From the NCBI RefSeq assembly GCF_963678635.1, contig NC_087069.1, positions 43,228,688 through 43,292,687 on the forward strand: 64,000 nucleotides of DNA, written 5' to 3'. Numbering within the stretch: the first letter of the stretch is position 1; every line of letters begins with the position of its first letter. This DNA comes from Symsagittifera roscoffensis. Taxonomy: Eukaryota; Xenacoelomorpha; Acoela; Convolutidae. A model generated the notes under the pieces. That model was not told the origin of the DNA. It did no database searches and worked only from the letters and a program-made list of their open reading frames with translations. Shown here piece after piece: positions 13,064 to 26,267 of this stretch. Made by a program: the position numbers and the translations under genes.

Positions 13064-16000
13064 CCAAAAAATAGTATACCTAGTGGAGGGGAGCTTAAGA
13101 CTGGACCCCCCTTTCCTATGCTGAGCCTCTAAAGAATAGTCCCCATCCAGACTTCCGGAAATTGTTTCTCTGTTCCACTAAACGCAGCTAACCAAAAATT
13201 TGGGATATGATAGAAACTGGCAAAATGTATAATGCGTTGTCATGTGAATCTTTTTGTGTGGTTGGATCGGAAGTTATTAGCGCTGGAGAAAACAGCTGCT
13301 TAGACCAAAAAAAAACGTTTAAGCAAACGAGGGCCTAATGATGAAAAAAGCTTTTTACGCAAATTGAGGGCTTTTATTGAGCGAGGATACATTGATTTTA
13401 TGGCGGCAAAAGACACTAGAAAAAAACACGAAACAAAACTCCTTGGAAACAAAAATCTTCCAGTGACTCCTTTCGTTGTCACTAACCTTTTTCGGTGACA
13501 AGTAAGGTAATTCTGAACAATATAATTGTTATAACTTGGGAAGTATTAGCGAAACATGGATAAAAGTTTTTAGGTGCAACCCGCAAAGGATTTTGACCCA
13601 AAACAATAGAGATGGATCTCGACGATCTCCGGATTGACCTTTAAATGACCTTTTCACGTTTTGATCAAAAACTACATAACAAACCCTAGAATAACTGACC
13701 TATTCCTTCGTAAATTAAACACTGGGGAATGAATGTGAAATTTTAGAAGTAACAAGACTAGATAAAAGATATCTCTAGGTGTTTTAATAAAAGCCCTGGG
13801 TGCTACAGAAATATCTTGGTCGTTTCGTTGTCTGTAGGAATGGAGTAACGGAATCAAAGAGAGTCAACATGGTAAATTGTTTGTTGAGCTATTAATATCA
13901 GTTCAACTAGAACAATTAAATAGAAGACTGGCAGTAATTGAAGCGCAACAAAGTGAATATGTCTCCTTCATATTCAGATTGATAGCGAAATTCACTGGGC
14001 TCTGTAGAGATTTTGCTTGACTTAATTTGATCCCTGATAGATGAAAAACGTCACTGTGATAGCTAGATTTGATTTTTATATGCTTGAAACGAAATGTCTA
14101 ACCTTGAAAAACTCATCCCTTACCCCCGGGAAGACGGGAAAAGTTTAGAGGAAATTTTTAAAAATACCTTGGGGGGCTCACTGAGTAGACACAGCAAAGT
14201 TTTGAGGTTGTTTTGAATTAAGAGTTCACGAAGGTCAGGAATTAAATGATTGAGTTCAAGATTTGTTTTGTATGCCGTAGTCAAACTGTGAAACCTACCG
14301 CCTCTCTGTATCCTGCAATTGAATAAACGAGCGGAGGAGTGATTTAGGCTGATTCCAGGGCTGATAGCGAAAAGCGTGATTTTAAGTTAAACTAAGTGTA
14401 AAAAGTATACGGAAATGGAGGGTACCGGAAACCTTCCAAAAAGCAGAACATTTATTGCAAAGTTAGTGGAAAGTTGGTTCTCGAATTAGAAGACAATAAA
14501 TTTAGAAAATAAAAAGTCAATTCGATCTGTATCGACGCGACTGCAAAAACTTTAGGTTGAATTGATCTAGGAGAGTAGTGACTTTCAAAGTGATAGTCGG
14601 TGACCTAGAGTGCGTGCACAATTGTAAGGCTGAGAATCTTGTAATTGGAAAGGATTCAAGTTATGTTGCATCGGTGATCCTAACACTTTTGAGAAACATA
14701 GAATTCGATCAGGAGTTTTACTTTGAGAAAAGCATGCAAAAAGAAGGTTAATGAGTAGTACGTAGCTCGGTATTCACTAACTATTACGATAGGTAAAAAA
14801 GTTCACAAACAGTTGAGTTCGAAATAAGTTCGAATCTGGGAAGAATTAGTCCATCCTCTGCAGAAATTTGTAAGGCGTTATCAGATAGGATAATTCCCCC
14901 AAAGCGCAACCTCAGCTAACTAACTTTTTAAAACTCGGAGATGATACAAGACGGATACAAGAGAAGGTTTTGAACTAGCCATGCAAAACCCCAGACCTCT
15001 TGAACAGCCCCTGCCCCAAGTAATAACAGTTTCCGGAGGTGCAAATAGTTCTATTAGAACTCGGTAACTAGCAGTTTAATTTGGACCAGTTTGATAAAGA
15101 TCTTGAGGGGGAAGCTCAATTTTGAAACCGAAAACCCCCTGAACCTCTACTTTGGTGATATTCTCTACGAAAATTGTCACCACTTCGACTACCGGAGGTT
15201 GTTTCTCAAGTCCCATTGAACGCAGGGAGCCAAAACTGTGCGATATGATAGGTTTTGACAGGGACAAGGGATATCATGTGTTATAATTTGACCCATATCT
15301 GGCGGTTGAGTCGGAAGTTATTACAACTTGGAAAAGACGCCCCGTAGAGCGGAATTGAATAATATATGCAAAACAATTCCCAAAGGCACATTGATTTTGT
15401 GGCATCCGAAAAAAAACCTCTCAAGAGTGAACCCTACCGGTTACCCCTTCAGTTATTAATAGCCTTTTCCCGGAAAAAATGATATTGGACCTTGAAATGA
15501 GATAATTTGGAAAAAATTAAAGTGATATGGATGAAACTTGCTAGGTACGACCTCCACTTCAGATTCTGAAACCAATTAAAAAAGATTGACTCCAGATGAT
15601 CCCACATTGCCCTTTAAGTGACTTTTCAGCACCTAGAACCAAAATTTCAAAGAAAAACTTGGGATTATCACACAAAAAAGGCGCCTTCCGCAGCCCAACT
15701 CTTTCGAAAAAGGTATCGATCATCTGACTTGAAATTGAGAAGTAATTTATTATTGGGAACTGGAGCAGCAGTTTACAGGGAAATAGTTTTTAATTATTTT
15801 GAAGCAGTGGAACTAATTAGAGTGGACTCACCAAACACTGAGTCCAAATAAGCTGAGCAAATGAGCTAATTTTAGAAACTCAATCAGAAAAAAAACAAGT
15901 AACCCTAGAGAAAATTGGAAGTATTGGGAACAAAGCATCGGAAGTAGGTTTTCTAAATATTTTGAATAGACAGTATTTTTAGTTAGCTCCTACGAGGTAA

Positions 16001-17540
16001 CTTTTTGGCAAAATTTGACGCCTAGTAGGCAAAGTAATTTCTCCTGATAGTTAGAACGTAGAGAATTGAATAGATTGAAGATCGGAGGAATTTCAGATGT
16101 TTCAAATTATTTGGCGACTTATAGAAAGGGCTTTTCCCTACCCCCGGGAGGTTGGAACTTTAATGGGGTTTTTAACTTTAAAAAAATTCAGAGTTGCTAA
16201 TTAAACTAGTTTGAAGGTGAATTTGGACTTCATAGTTGCACAACTAGATTAAAGAAAACTAAAATGAACGTGGAAATTAGGACTATTGTCGAGAGGAAGA
16301 ATCCGGTTGGGGACTTTGCGAAATGTATATCAAAGTGAGTTTATGGACTTGTAGGCACGGCCATAAATCTATCAAAAAAAATAACTGGAAATCAAAAAAT
16401 ATATATATCGAAAAGGTTACGGGTAGCCTTTCTTTAGTGGCAGAACAAAATTAGCTAATAGTGAGAGTAGTTGGGTTCTCGTTGTTAGTTAGAAAACGAA
16501 TTAGCAATTGAATAGAAAAGTTGGTTCCCAGTTAGTTTGAGAACAAGAAGAGCTATCAAAAGGATTGTTTGGTTCTCATCAGAGTTGAGAACAGATGTTA
16601 GTGAGTATGAAGAAATCAGATGAAGTACCTCAAAGAATTAGTGATTCGTAGTGACACTATTGTTTTAGCAGGTCAAACTGAGTATTTATATGGAATTACT
16701 GTGTCAAATTCGTCCATTGGGATTTTCTAGAGAGGGAGAGAGAGAGTGAGAGAATCGTCTAGTTAAGTTAGTTGGGAACTGAATTGCAATTAGGCAATTG
16801 TGTTGATTGATCGTGGACCCTTTCCTTTTGATTAGATTATTAGATGTTTCTAATAGAGCCTTCTGTATTTGGACTGATATTTATCTAAACTTAACCACAA
16901 CTGGAAAACTGGTGACCATCAGAGGGAACGAGACAGCCTTAAAAGCAGTACAAAAAGGGGGCAAATAATATAATATAATACAGAATAGTTGCCAGCAACT
17001 TAAACCTTTCGGGATTGTAGATAGAAGTGAACATCGATCACCCGCTGAATTCACTACCCAGGGAACACTTTTGTGGTGTCATTAAGAGAGAGTGAGATTA
17101 AGGATTAGGGATTGCCGTCTACTTGAATACCCAGAAACAATTAATTAAGGGGAAACATTACTCGCAGACCCAAAAACCGCAATAGTTGAAAGATGATGTT
17201 CTGACCATCCTATAGCCTTGATTATTTGGATAACTGTTCGTTATCTTAGGTTTAATTACTATCAAACATCTTGCGAGAAGAGTCTGAAGTTGAATGAAAA
17301 CAGACGTTACGAGAGAAAGGGGGCAGCAGAGTTCGATTCAGGAAACTTTACGCCTACCAAAAGTCCTTCAAAACAAAAAACATTGTAAGCACGTGTTGGA
17401 AGTTGGTCTTCCCCTTACGGGTCCTAACACAAGCCAGAGAATCACTTGTTGTAGACAGCAAAGGTTAGACTACTTAACAATTGCGGTCTCGTGTTGAACT
17501 GGTTGGGGAGGCTTAATGTTATGTAGATGCACTCAATCTT
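13064..17540 (+). mobile_element. Diverged, rearranged third relative of the tandem LTR-element unit (fossil)
   Basis: From about 13064 to 14018 the sequence follows the start of copies 1 and 2 with clear but lower similarity. After that only islands match: 14518-14650 resembles 2600-2712, 15062-15700 resembles the leader around 150-800, and 17157-17360 resembles 2757-2950. The order of the islands differs from copies 1 and 2. No pol remnant was recognised. This is an older, broken relative that may mark the original edge of the array. Confidence 0.6.
15062..15700 (+). repeat. Diverged leader/LTR-like module in the third unit
   Basis: The stretch carries the block order seen at about 130-800: GATATGATAG, GTCGGAAGTTAT, then ATTGATTTTGTGGC, at much lower identity. 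It gives a fourth age class of the same module in the first 17.5 kb. Confidence 0.5.
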
Positions 17541-19029
17541 TCATCAGAATAGTTTAACTTCTGAAAAGATAAAACAAACAATTTGAGTCAGATCCATCTT
17601 TTCTTGGCCCAATAACAGAATTGTTCAAAAATTTTGTATTGTTGGAAATTATATTTTCCTGAAAACCTGTTCCAGGTTGACTTCCATAAAATAATAACTT
17701 GGCCTTTAAAATTATATAAATTGAACTTGCATATCACTCAATTGCCAACTATGGATTTTCTATAGTCTTTTTTGTCGACTCAGACAAGCCATTTTTATAG
17801 GTTGAAACAGTTGAACTTTTGATGTTTTAGCGATCACTGAGAACACACAACAGCATTAGCAGTATCTCATTTTGAGCTTGAAAACATCAATTGATTGACC
17901 TCACTTGAATAGTACGTCTTCTTTACTTTTGAAAAAAATTGCCTCCATTTATCAACAGAAGTATAAAAATAATTTACAATGAAAAGCCGCACAGGGTTTT
18001 TAAAAAGACCTTTTGCCGTTCATTAAACGCGAAAAAACAGTCATTTGTTTTTTCCAGACAAACGTGTGTCAATCGACGTCAGACAGAAAAAGTTAAGACA
18101 GAAACAATCAATAAACAATGATTGAGAATACCTTCAATATTTACAGGCAGAGCGAAGTTTAATTGAGCTTGTTTAATCTTTTACGGTGTATTGACGTTTC
18201 CTGAAATTAATTGTGCGTTTTTATCGACAGAAACAGAACGATTCCAACTGCATTAAAGCTATTTTTTCTTTTCAAGAGGGAAAGAAAAAATTTTTAGTTG
18301 TTCTTGAATCTAGCTTACGTCATTTTATTCCAATTCAACAATCTGAGAGGCAAAAAAAGTACAATAAAGTAGGCTTAAAGGCACGTTGCGGACTGAATTT
18401 CTCCTTATTTGAACAAAAATACCAAATGAAAATCTTGGTAACAAAAATAGAAATTGCAACAGTTACTAAACTACTTTTGTGAGTTTTCTCAGGAAAAACG
18501 CTTATTTTAAGGTATCTGAGATTTTAAAAGTAAGATGGTTGTATCTTGTAAGATATTGAAATTTTTTTCCGGTTTCGAAGAAAGGAATATATATCGACTA
18601 TACTTAGTTATTCCTTTTTATTATGAAGCCGAAAGTGTAATGCCCTACCAAATTAATCCGGAATGAATTAAGTCAAGCAGATTAGTTTAATTAATTTTAT
18701 CAGCAGGTAGCGGAAAAAAATAGTTTTTTCGCCGTAAAAATAGTTTTTCGAATTTTTGTGGCGACCAAAACAGTTTTAGAAATAATATATGGAAACCTTC
18801 TTTTTTCGCCTCACAAACGCAAAGATCATTTTTGAGCATTTTTCAATCAATTATATCTGACAATCAAGCAGTTTTTGCTTCACATCACTGAAATTTTTCA
18901 TCCGCGCAAAAACTAATGCATATACTGGGGTTGATTTTTTTAAATGCGAGGACATTATGAAGCCAGACTGAGCACTGTATAGGCGCTTAGTTTGTATAAG
19001 GGCGTTCTGGGTTCCAGGGACAACTCTTT
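17541..19029. other. Non-coding stretch, nothing recognised
   Basis: This is AT-rich sequence after the LTR-element array. A frame at 18213-18482 (+) stays open for 89 codons, but its composition is lysine- and phenylalanine-rich as expected for chance reading of AT-rich DNA. No splice context or motif was seen. Confidence 0.4.
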
Positions 19030-19985
19030 AAACACAAATCCTCCAGTGCGTTAGTGGATTCCATTTACAAAATTTTCGTAGGGTTTAAATACCTTATCAA
19101 AAAAATTATCGGCACACTAGTTTTTTGGCGGGCTCCGCAACGAGCGATTAATTCTAGTTGTTCCCAATTCCGCACATCTAAGTAAATTTCGCAAATGTAA
19201 GCGGATTCCGCAAATTTAAGCGGTTCAGCAAATGTGAGCGGACTCCACAAATATAACTGGATTGTTATTATTTTTTGTTATAATCGACTGAACCAGTGCT
19301 AGCGAAGATTTATAGATTACGATAGGTATCTGTCACTCTTAATTTAGAACTATTATCTCGCAAATTCGGAATTGAAAGGCAAGGACTTAAGTTTTGTTAG
19401 TGGAATCCAATAACAAATCGTAAATCAAAATTCAACAAAAATAGTAGATGGATACTTAGTCTTCAAAAATAGAGAACTTAATTATTAAACCAGCATCATG
19501 ACCTATGAATTGTTTCACCTCCTTCTACTTTCTTTCTTTCAGTAATTGAGAACGGAAAATTGTTCACTCTTTTGCTATTTGAGATTGGAACATTCTTTTC
19601 TTTTTTCAGTATCTGAGATAGGAAAGTTGTTCATTTGAGAACTAGCCAGTGAGTTCAAACTGTTGGCAGTAACTGAGATTGAACTGTTGGACAGTCTTGC
19701 TGATGAACCAAAAAGAAAATCAAAATTCAACTTCAAGACGTACCTATATGTTACTAGAAACCGCAAAAAAAGTACATATTCCGCTTACAACTTGCGGATT
19801 CGGCTTACAACTTGCAAATGATTTTGAGTGAATCATTGTTTCATTTTTTGATTGTAGAGTCCAAAATAGCAAAAAGGATCAAAGAATAGTAGCAATGTTG
19901 CGGATTCCGTGACAAATCTGATTTTGGCTTGTTGTGGAATCCACTCACTATTCCTAAAAACCACAGTTTGGCCACGTACTGGCGA
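19030..19985. repeat. Cluster of GCGGATTCC / GTGGAATCCAC short repeats, possibly a fold-back element
   Basis: Around 19165-19262 there are about four tandem copies of an 18-20 bp unit of the type GCAAATGTAAGCGGATTCC. About 500 bp further on, 19775-19815, the same motif appears in the opposite orientation twice (CGCTTACAACTTGCGGATT). Related GTGGATTCC or GTGGAATCC words occur near 19053, 19400, 19895 and 19930. The opposed arrays suggest a non-autonomous element with sub-terminal inverted repeats, but borders and target duplication were not found. Confidence 0.45.
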
Positions 19986-20834
19986 CTTAAAAAACTTATA
20001 GATAATTTACTAATTTGGCCAATATATGACAATTAATGTGCAATTTTTTGCTTTTTTCAATCACGCGACCAAAAAGTGGTCTAAAATGTTCCAAAATGAG
20101 AACCGATTGGTTTTCGTCTTAGACTACGAGACGTTCAATGCACATCTTTATATTTCACATATCGTACGTAGGTGTAAATGAAGAAAACTGGCAAAAATAT
20201 TAATTGGCCTTAAAAAGCAGACATTCAAGGTTTCAGCCTGGTATATGAGCAGTCTTTTCTGTGATTTACGCCCTAAATGAAACTGCCAAACTGAAAAAAA
20301 AAGAAGCAGTTTGGTCAACGCCAAAAAAATGGAAATCATTCAAAGTGAAATCAAAACTTTCATGTTTTGGCCTGTTTAACGAGCAACCTTGTTTTCTTGA
20401 AAAATTTACCAATCGATAAATTTAACACTGCAGTTTTTGTACAAATCATTTACGGTAGTGCAGGGAACTTATGATAGAAAAAAAACATGATAGACTTAAA
20501 ACTCTTGTTCAACCCAAAACTTTCCACTTTTTCTAAGAAATCATGAAATATAAATTATTACAGTTTACTCATATCGTGAAAATTTAAGAGAAGCCTTGTT
20601 TCAATTACCAAAAAAATACAAAGTTTTTACATCACATATATTTTATCTTTTATTCCCTGTCGTTGCGTTTTAACCAAACAAATCAACTTTGGAACGCGAA
20701 CCACATGTTCCAAATTGGAACCAGATCTAAACTAGTATTTATAATTGGTTACTATTATGATATTTTATCTTTATAAAATATTAAAAACTAACCAATCTTT
20801 CTTCTTAAAACTAACAACCTATTTATTTGTAAAG
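19986..20834. other. Non-coding AT-rich stretch, nothing recognised
   Basis: No gene-like reading frame, repeat array or RNA gene was seen here. Confidence 0.35.
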
Positions 20835-20860
20835 TGTTGAAACTACTTGTAGTTTCAACA
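20835..20860. repeat. Perfect 12-bp inverted repeat with 2-bp spacer
   Basis: TGTTGAAACTAC is followed by TT and then its exact reverse complement. The word begins TG and ends CA. It stands about 1.4 kb upstream of the Gag-element fossil and could be a terminal scar or a chance palindrome. Confidence 0.5.
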
Positions 20861-22216
20861 CCAGAACAATTTGAATTAAACTTAGAGTACAGTTCTTCTC
20901 ATTCTGGAACTAACTTGCGTAAACCGGTGTACACTAGATCTATTGAGACTAGGAGATATAAGAGAAAGATTAAGATCGGTATTAGACCAAAAAATTGCAC
21001 GAATCTATCCGGCCGAAAAAAAGATATCGTGACGAGCAGACGGTGTACCTTATCTGAAATCACTCTATGAGTACAGTAACCTATACATAACTCATCTGGT
21101 GCGACCAAAAGTCTCGAACAGACCCTAACTAACCTAGCATTAGACAAAAATTAGGTTAGAATTAGACAAATAGAACATTTCATAAAAATGTTATATGACA
21201 AATACTTATTAGATATGTTTCTACGCCTCAATAGATCATATCCAATATTCCGAACAATACGAGAACTACCCGGTTTTGGAAGAAGACGTCGAACAAGAAA
21301 CGACATACGACTAGGAAGAAATCTAGCAATTGATTTCATGATAGTACGACAAAAACGAGATCAAACTTTTGTATTTAGAATACTACCAGCAGTAAATTTA
21401 AATTTTCATTTACTGACATAATATTTGAAATGAAAAATACTTTCAAATAACCTTTAATGGCGCTACTCTCTTAATTGTACAATAACGACTGATAAAAACA
21501 ACACTTGCCGTTTTTCGTAAATCAGCTGTAAATTAAATGACATCTTGAAAAAACATTTATTAACTATAAAATTCCTTAACCTCAAATAAAAAAACCTTAA
21601 CGCTCTAATTTTAAACTACTAAGGCTTATCCTTACTTTCACTTAAATTAATTTCATTTAAATAACAGATCATCAAGGCTTCCCTTGGATCTTTAAATTAA
21701 ATTATATCTTAAATTTTAAATTTACTAATAAATAAACCTCTGATGACCAAGGCTTATCCTTGGATCAAATAGAACAATTTTGTTCTCCCCCTCCCCTTTT
21801 AATTAGTGTCTAACGATCTCAAACGTCGATTCACTACCCAACCCTTATCACAAGACCCAAAATTAACAGAAATTTTTCGAAAAACTGACCATTTTAATTA
21901 AGCTAAACAGTGAAGAACTTCGTTTACTCATACTTCACTTGATCCCACTCCTCTTAGATGACCCAGGCTAAAACACTTAAACTTAGTACGTCAAAAAATA
22001 GTATTCAACGAACTTCTTGCGTTCTAATTATACCTGAACCTTGGGGATCAATTTACTCTTCTCCAACCCTCGATCACAAATCATAACCCCTAAGTAAAAT
22101 TAAGTAGGTCAAATCTGAGCCTAAATTAGTCACAAGAAAGTACAAACCATTCTTCGGAATCAATATACACTTTCTCCCAAACCCAAATATACGACCCAAA
22201 CTAAGCTAACCACAAA

Positions 22217-24520
22217 AAAATGTAAGAATTAACAGTTCAAGGCATTGAAATCACTAATCTAGACTGTGCATCCATCATCCTAAACCTTATGTCAAGAGAC
22301 AATTTCGGAAACAAACAAACAATCATAATACACATTTGTTTAATTAACGACGAGAAATACGACCTCTTAATCACACCACACAGACAATCAGAAGAATTTA
22401 TAAGAACAAAAAGACAAACACTTAGCATGGTTCATTATCGATTATTTTAGTCACAATACTGATCTTATTGAACAAGCAAGAAAAAGTTTTCGACCACAAA
22501 GTCCAGATGATGAAACTGTACTAGCAGAACAATCAGACTATGTATGGGACCCTGAATAATCTTATAAAATGTTTATCAATATACCAACAGATATATCAAG
22601 TCAGGCATTTATCCATATTTTTATTAATAAAGATTATGTTAGAGTATACCCACTTACAGTTAACGCAACACCTTTAAACTACAATTCATTCTTACCTGAA
22701 AGAACAGGAAATAATAGTTCAAATTCCACATTCATAAACAATGATTATCTAAACGGAACAAGAAATCTTACACATCAAGATAAACAAACCACATCACATT
22801 TTGTAAACGAAGAAAATGTTGAAACAATAACAACAATAGAAGCACAACGAAGCATCTCACCTATTCAACCAAGTTTTACAACTCCATTCTGAAAAATCCA
22901 ATGTTACAACAAACAATCATACAATCCACAGTAAAATCTTCTGTTGCACAAAAAACTTCACAGATGGATTACCAAACATTTCGATCCGTAACAAAGCCAT
23001 CACACAAACAACACAGAAATAATTTTGCAGATCACAATTACCACTATGTCATCGGACCAAAAACGACAAAAACTAAAACAAATACTCCAATTTTTACACA
23101 AAGCCTCGCAAGAACTAAATAAAAACTACCCATTTTTTCAACAACGTAAAAACAATGCAAATAAATACCATACTGAAAATCAATCTCATCATTACGCACA
23201 AAGATCTTCTCCATAAGACGATGATGAAAATTATAATCAGAATCATCAACAATTTTCCTCAAACCAAAGACCTCGTTCTTACACTATTGATCAACCAGAT
23301 ATTTTCGAACCATACACACGAAATGAACAAATAGGACAACCTGGAACTAACCCAACACCTTACAATCATAATTTTCTACAACAAAATCCAGTTAATACAC
23401 ATTCATATCAACCAACTCAGATGCATAATGAAATCACACTACCATATTGTTTACAACAAAAAGAAATAACAAAAATCCAACTAACAAATTTTTCTCAAAT
23501 GCCACAGAGTCCCTACAAACGACTATGAATCCATACCTAATGGGGGGATCATTAATAACATCAAACAAACCACTCATGGTATTCACAGGCACAGACTCTG
23601 AACACTCTGTAGAAGACTATCTAAACGCAGTCACAGCAAATTTAATTTTAGATATAGGACCTGAACCAGTAAACACACCACTCCATCAAAATTGGATACA
23701 TAGACGCACAGCTCTAATCCAAACTACCCTTGACGGCGCAGCTCAAAACTGGTTTTCAGTTTTACCTATAATAAAATCAGATTGGAAAAGATTCACACAA
23801 GAGTTTCCAAAAATGTTTGACTCAGAAAGAAACAAACAACATCAAAGAGTTTTATGCAAGGAAATTCTTAGACTACCCAATGAAACAATAAAACAACTGG
23901 CAGTAAGAATAGAAACACTAGTCCGAATAGCATATTCACTTAATACTCATGATTATAAAAAAACAAAGATGACAGAAATCCTAATGATGATTCTAACACC
24001 TCAATTACGAAAAAAAGCAAGAAAAAAGAGAGCATCACATCCTTCCTCAAACCGAGAAACAGATTTAGATTGTAGGAAATTAGTAGATGAACTAGAACAA
24101 GCAGAAACCACTATGAAATTGGAAGAAACAGAAAACTTAAAACTACAATATATAAACACCATCCAAACCACTACTTCACATCTAAACAATATCAACGACT
24201 CTGATACTGATACATCCGAAAAAATCACCGAAAGTTCGAACATTTACAAGAAAAACCCAAAGTTCAAAGGCAAACCATCATTCAAAAAATGGTGTAATTA
24301 TTGTCGACGATACGTACACAGTATTGCTGAATGCAAACAAAAACAACAAGACAACCAAAATAAACCACAAAAATATAGAGAACCCTACAAATCTTTTCAT
24401 CAATACATGAAGAAATATCAAAATTTACCCAACAAAAAAAATCACAGCAAAAAGAGTTCAGGAAAACCCCTTCCAAATAACTCCAACTTCACGGAACCAA
24501 AAAGCAAATTAACTCAATAA
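22217..24520 (+). mobile_element. Retroelement fossil with Gag-like region, no pol seen
   Basis: A second retroelement, unrelated by sequence to the array at 1-17.5 kb. Its 3' half is a Gag-like open stretch (see 23447-24520). The 5' part, about 22217-23446, has several shorter open stretches whose composition (Asn-, Thr-, Gln- and Pro-rich, not simple AT noise) suggests they belong to the same element. The element is broken (several breaks in the upstream part). After 24520 no protease, RT or integrase remains were recognised and no flanking LTR pair was seen. The family was not assigned with confidence. Confidence 0.6.
23447..24520 (+). pseudogene. Gag-like open stretch of retroelement fossil, with CCHC zinc knuckle
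   Basis: A stretch of about 357 codons stays open. The first ATG in frame is near 23525. The early part resembles a retrotransposon Gag capsid region: VEDYLNAV, then LDGAAQNWF, then KRFTQEF, a pattern common in Gag proteins of LTR elements. Near 24291-24333 a CCHC knuckle of the form C-x2-C-x4-H-x4-C is present (CNYCRRYVHSIAEC), followed by a basic, Asn/Lys/Gln-rich tail. This fits nucleic-acid binding by a Gag protein. It is listed as a fossil because the rest of the element is broken or absent. Confidence 0.7.
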
Positions 24521-26067
24521 GAAAAAAATCACTAAAATTCATGCATTTAGAGCTTTTTTTTTTCTGGCTCAAAAATGCTATTGCCTACTATTTAAAGGTG
24601 CTGCGGACAACAATTTTGGTATTCAGGTGCACAATAAGAACATCAACCCTGATAAGTTGTTTTCCTCGGAGCTATGATAGCCCGAACAAAAGTCTGGAGA
24701 AAAATGTGTTTTTTTCTGTTTTGTTTTTTTCGTTTTTCAAAATTCATTCAAAATTTCTCAATTTTGCAAAAAAAATCATCAATTAGCCAATTGATTGCGG
24801 GCTATGCACCCATCAATCATCTGTTTTCGCTTGCTTACCCCTTTTGTAGCTTTTCACTGTTTTGGGTTGAGTAGATAGTTCAATTGATCTTTACATGAGA
24901 GAGAACACTCAATTGGTCCTTACGGTGGGAGATTGCTCAATTGATCCAACGTCGCGACTATGCCGGAGTTGAAAAAAGCTATCTTAAAATTCATACAGTT
25001 TCAAAAAAAAATTAGGAAAATAGGATGAACTTTAACATTAAAAAATCTTCACTTTGTTGTGTTTCGCTGCGTATTTTGGTTTCACCCTGAACACAAAAAC
25101 CAAAAATTTTCTCGAATGAGAAAACCAACAGTTTAAATTGAATGGAAATTGCAGATTAAAATACGTAATGCTATATGTCAATTTGGATCAAAATTGAATT
25201 TCAACCGAAAAAGTAACAGAAAAATGTGATTTTTTTACATGGCTACGAGGGGTCTGTTTCGAAAACTTTTTTTAACCTATAACTGAAACATCAAATTTTA
25301 CTCTTTATATGCAGAACCTTTAAATTTTTGCATGCAAAAAACAGCTGGGAAACGTTTTTTTTGTTCCTAAAAATGCTTTTGCGATTAAAATGAAACTAAA
25401 ACAATTCCTCAGTTTTGGACTTTTTATGGAAGCAAAACTTATCATACAATTTTCATAAATTTTTGTTTCAAATCTTTCAATAACAATGCCCAATATAATT
25501 TCATTCGATTGAAACCCGATTTAAGCTCTTTTAAACTTACCTTAAAATCTTTTTAAAAATTATAGCGGAAAAATGCTTATCTCGTCATTTTCATAAATCA
25601 GAATCGTATGAATCGCATTTTTTCCATAGAATACATGCATGCAATTGAATGATACGCGTTTTTTTGTTTGGAATTGTACGAGAAACAAATTTTGTTGAGT
25701 TCAACTTAGATAGCAACTCTGTAATGCTATATTTCCAAATCATAATTACATAAATCAGTAAATTGTTTCCAAGTGAAGTCCAAATATAAAACCCAGTTCA
25801 GTTTTTAAGATTTAGATATCGTCAAAAAATTTGACGCGACTTTCGAAGTCTGGATTCAATTCAGATTCATTCGTTATTTGAGGATCATATATACTTTTTC
25901 GAGATTTGAGCCTCAGTTCGCCTGAATTAAGATGCTAATGAGAAGATGATTGAGTTTCAACTTCACGTTTTTAGTACTAGCATTCACCTTTACCTCAAAT
26001 AGGAACGGATATAATTACACCACTATCGGACAAATTTTGAACTGACGCAACTTCAGAGCACGATGAC
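24521..26067. other. Non-coding stretch up to the assembly gap
   Basis: AT-rich sequence without a convincing gene. It contains short related words around 24878-24945, listed separately. Nothing else was recognised. Confidence 0.4.
24878..24947. repeat. Three spaced CAATTGATC-type words, dispersed motif
   Basis: The words CAATTGATC, CAATTGGTC and CAATTGATC recur at 28-30 bp spacing. The last interval (GGTCCTTACGGTGGGAGATT...) matches 28927-28962 (GATCACTTACGGTGGAGATT...), so it belongs to a dispersed repeat. Confidence 0.45.
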
Positions 26068-26267
26068 NNNNNNNNNNNNNNNNNNNNNNNNNNNNNNNNN
26101 NNNNNNNNNNNNNNNNNNNNNNNNNNNNNNNNNNNNNNNNNNNNNNNNNNNNNNNNNNNNNNNNNNNNNNNNNNNNNNNNNNNNNNNNNNNNNNNNNNNN
26201 NNNNNNNNNNNNNNNNNNNNNNNNNNNNNNNNNNNNNNNNNNNNNNNNNNNNNNNNNNNNNNNNNNN
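26068..26267. other. Assembly gap (200 N)
   Basis: Exactly 200 undetermined bases, which is probably a placeholder length. The sequence right after it is the centre and one arm of a fold-back repeat, so the gap probably hides the other arm. Confidence 0.98.

Noticed and set aside
20834-21421. Two basic reading frames of about 77 codons before the Gag element
   Set aside because: No domain, no start or splice context, composition as expected for AT-rich DNA; possibly leader of the fossil but not supportable as genes.
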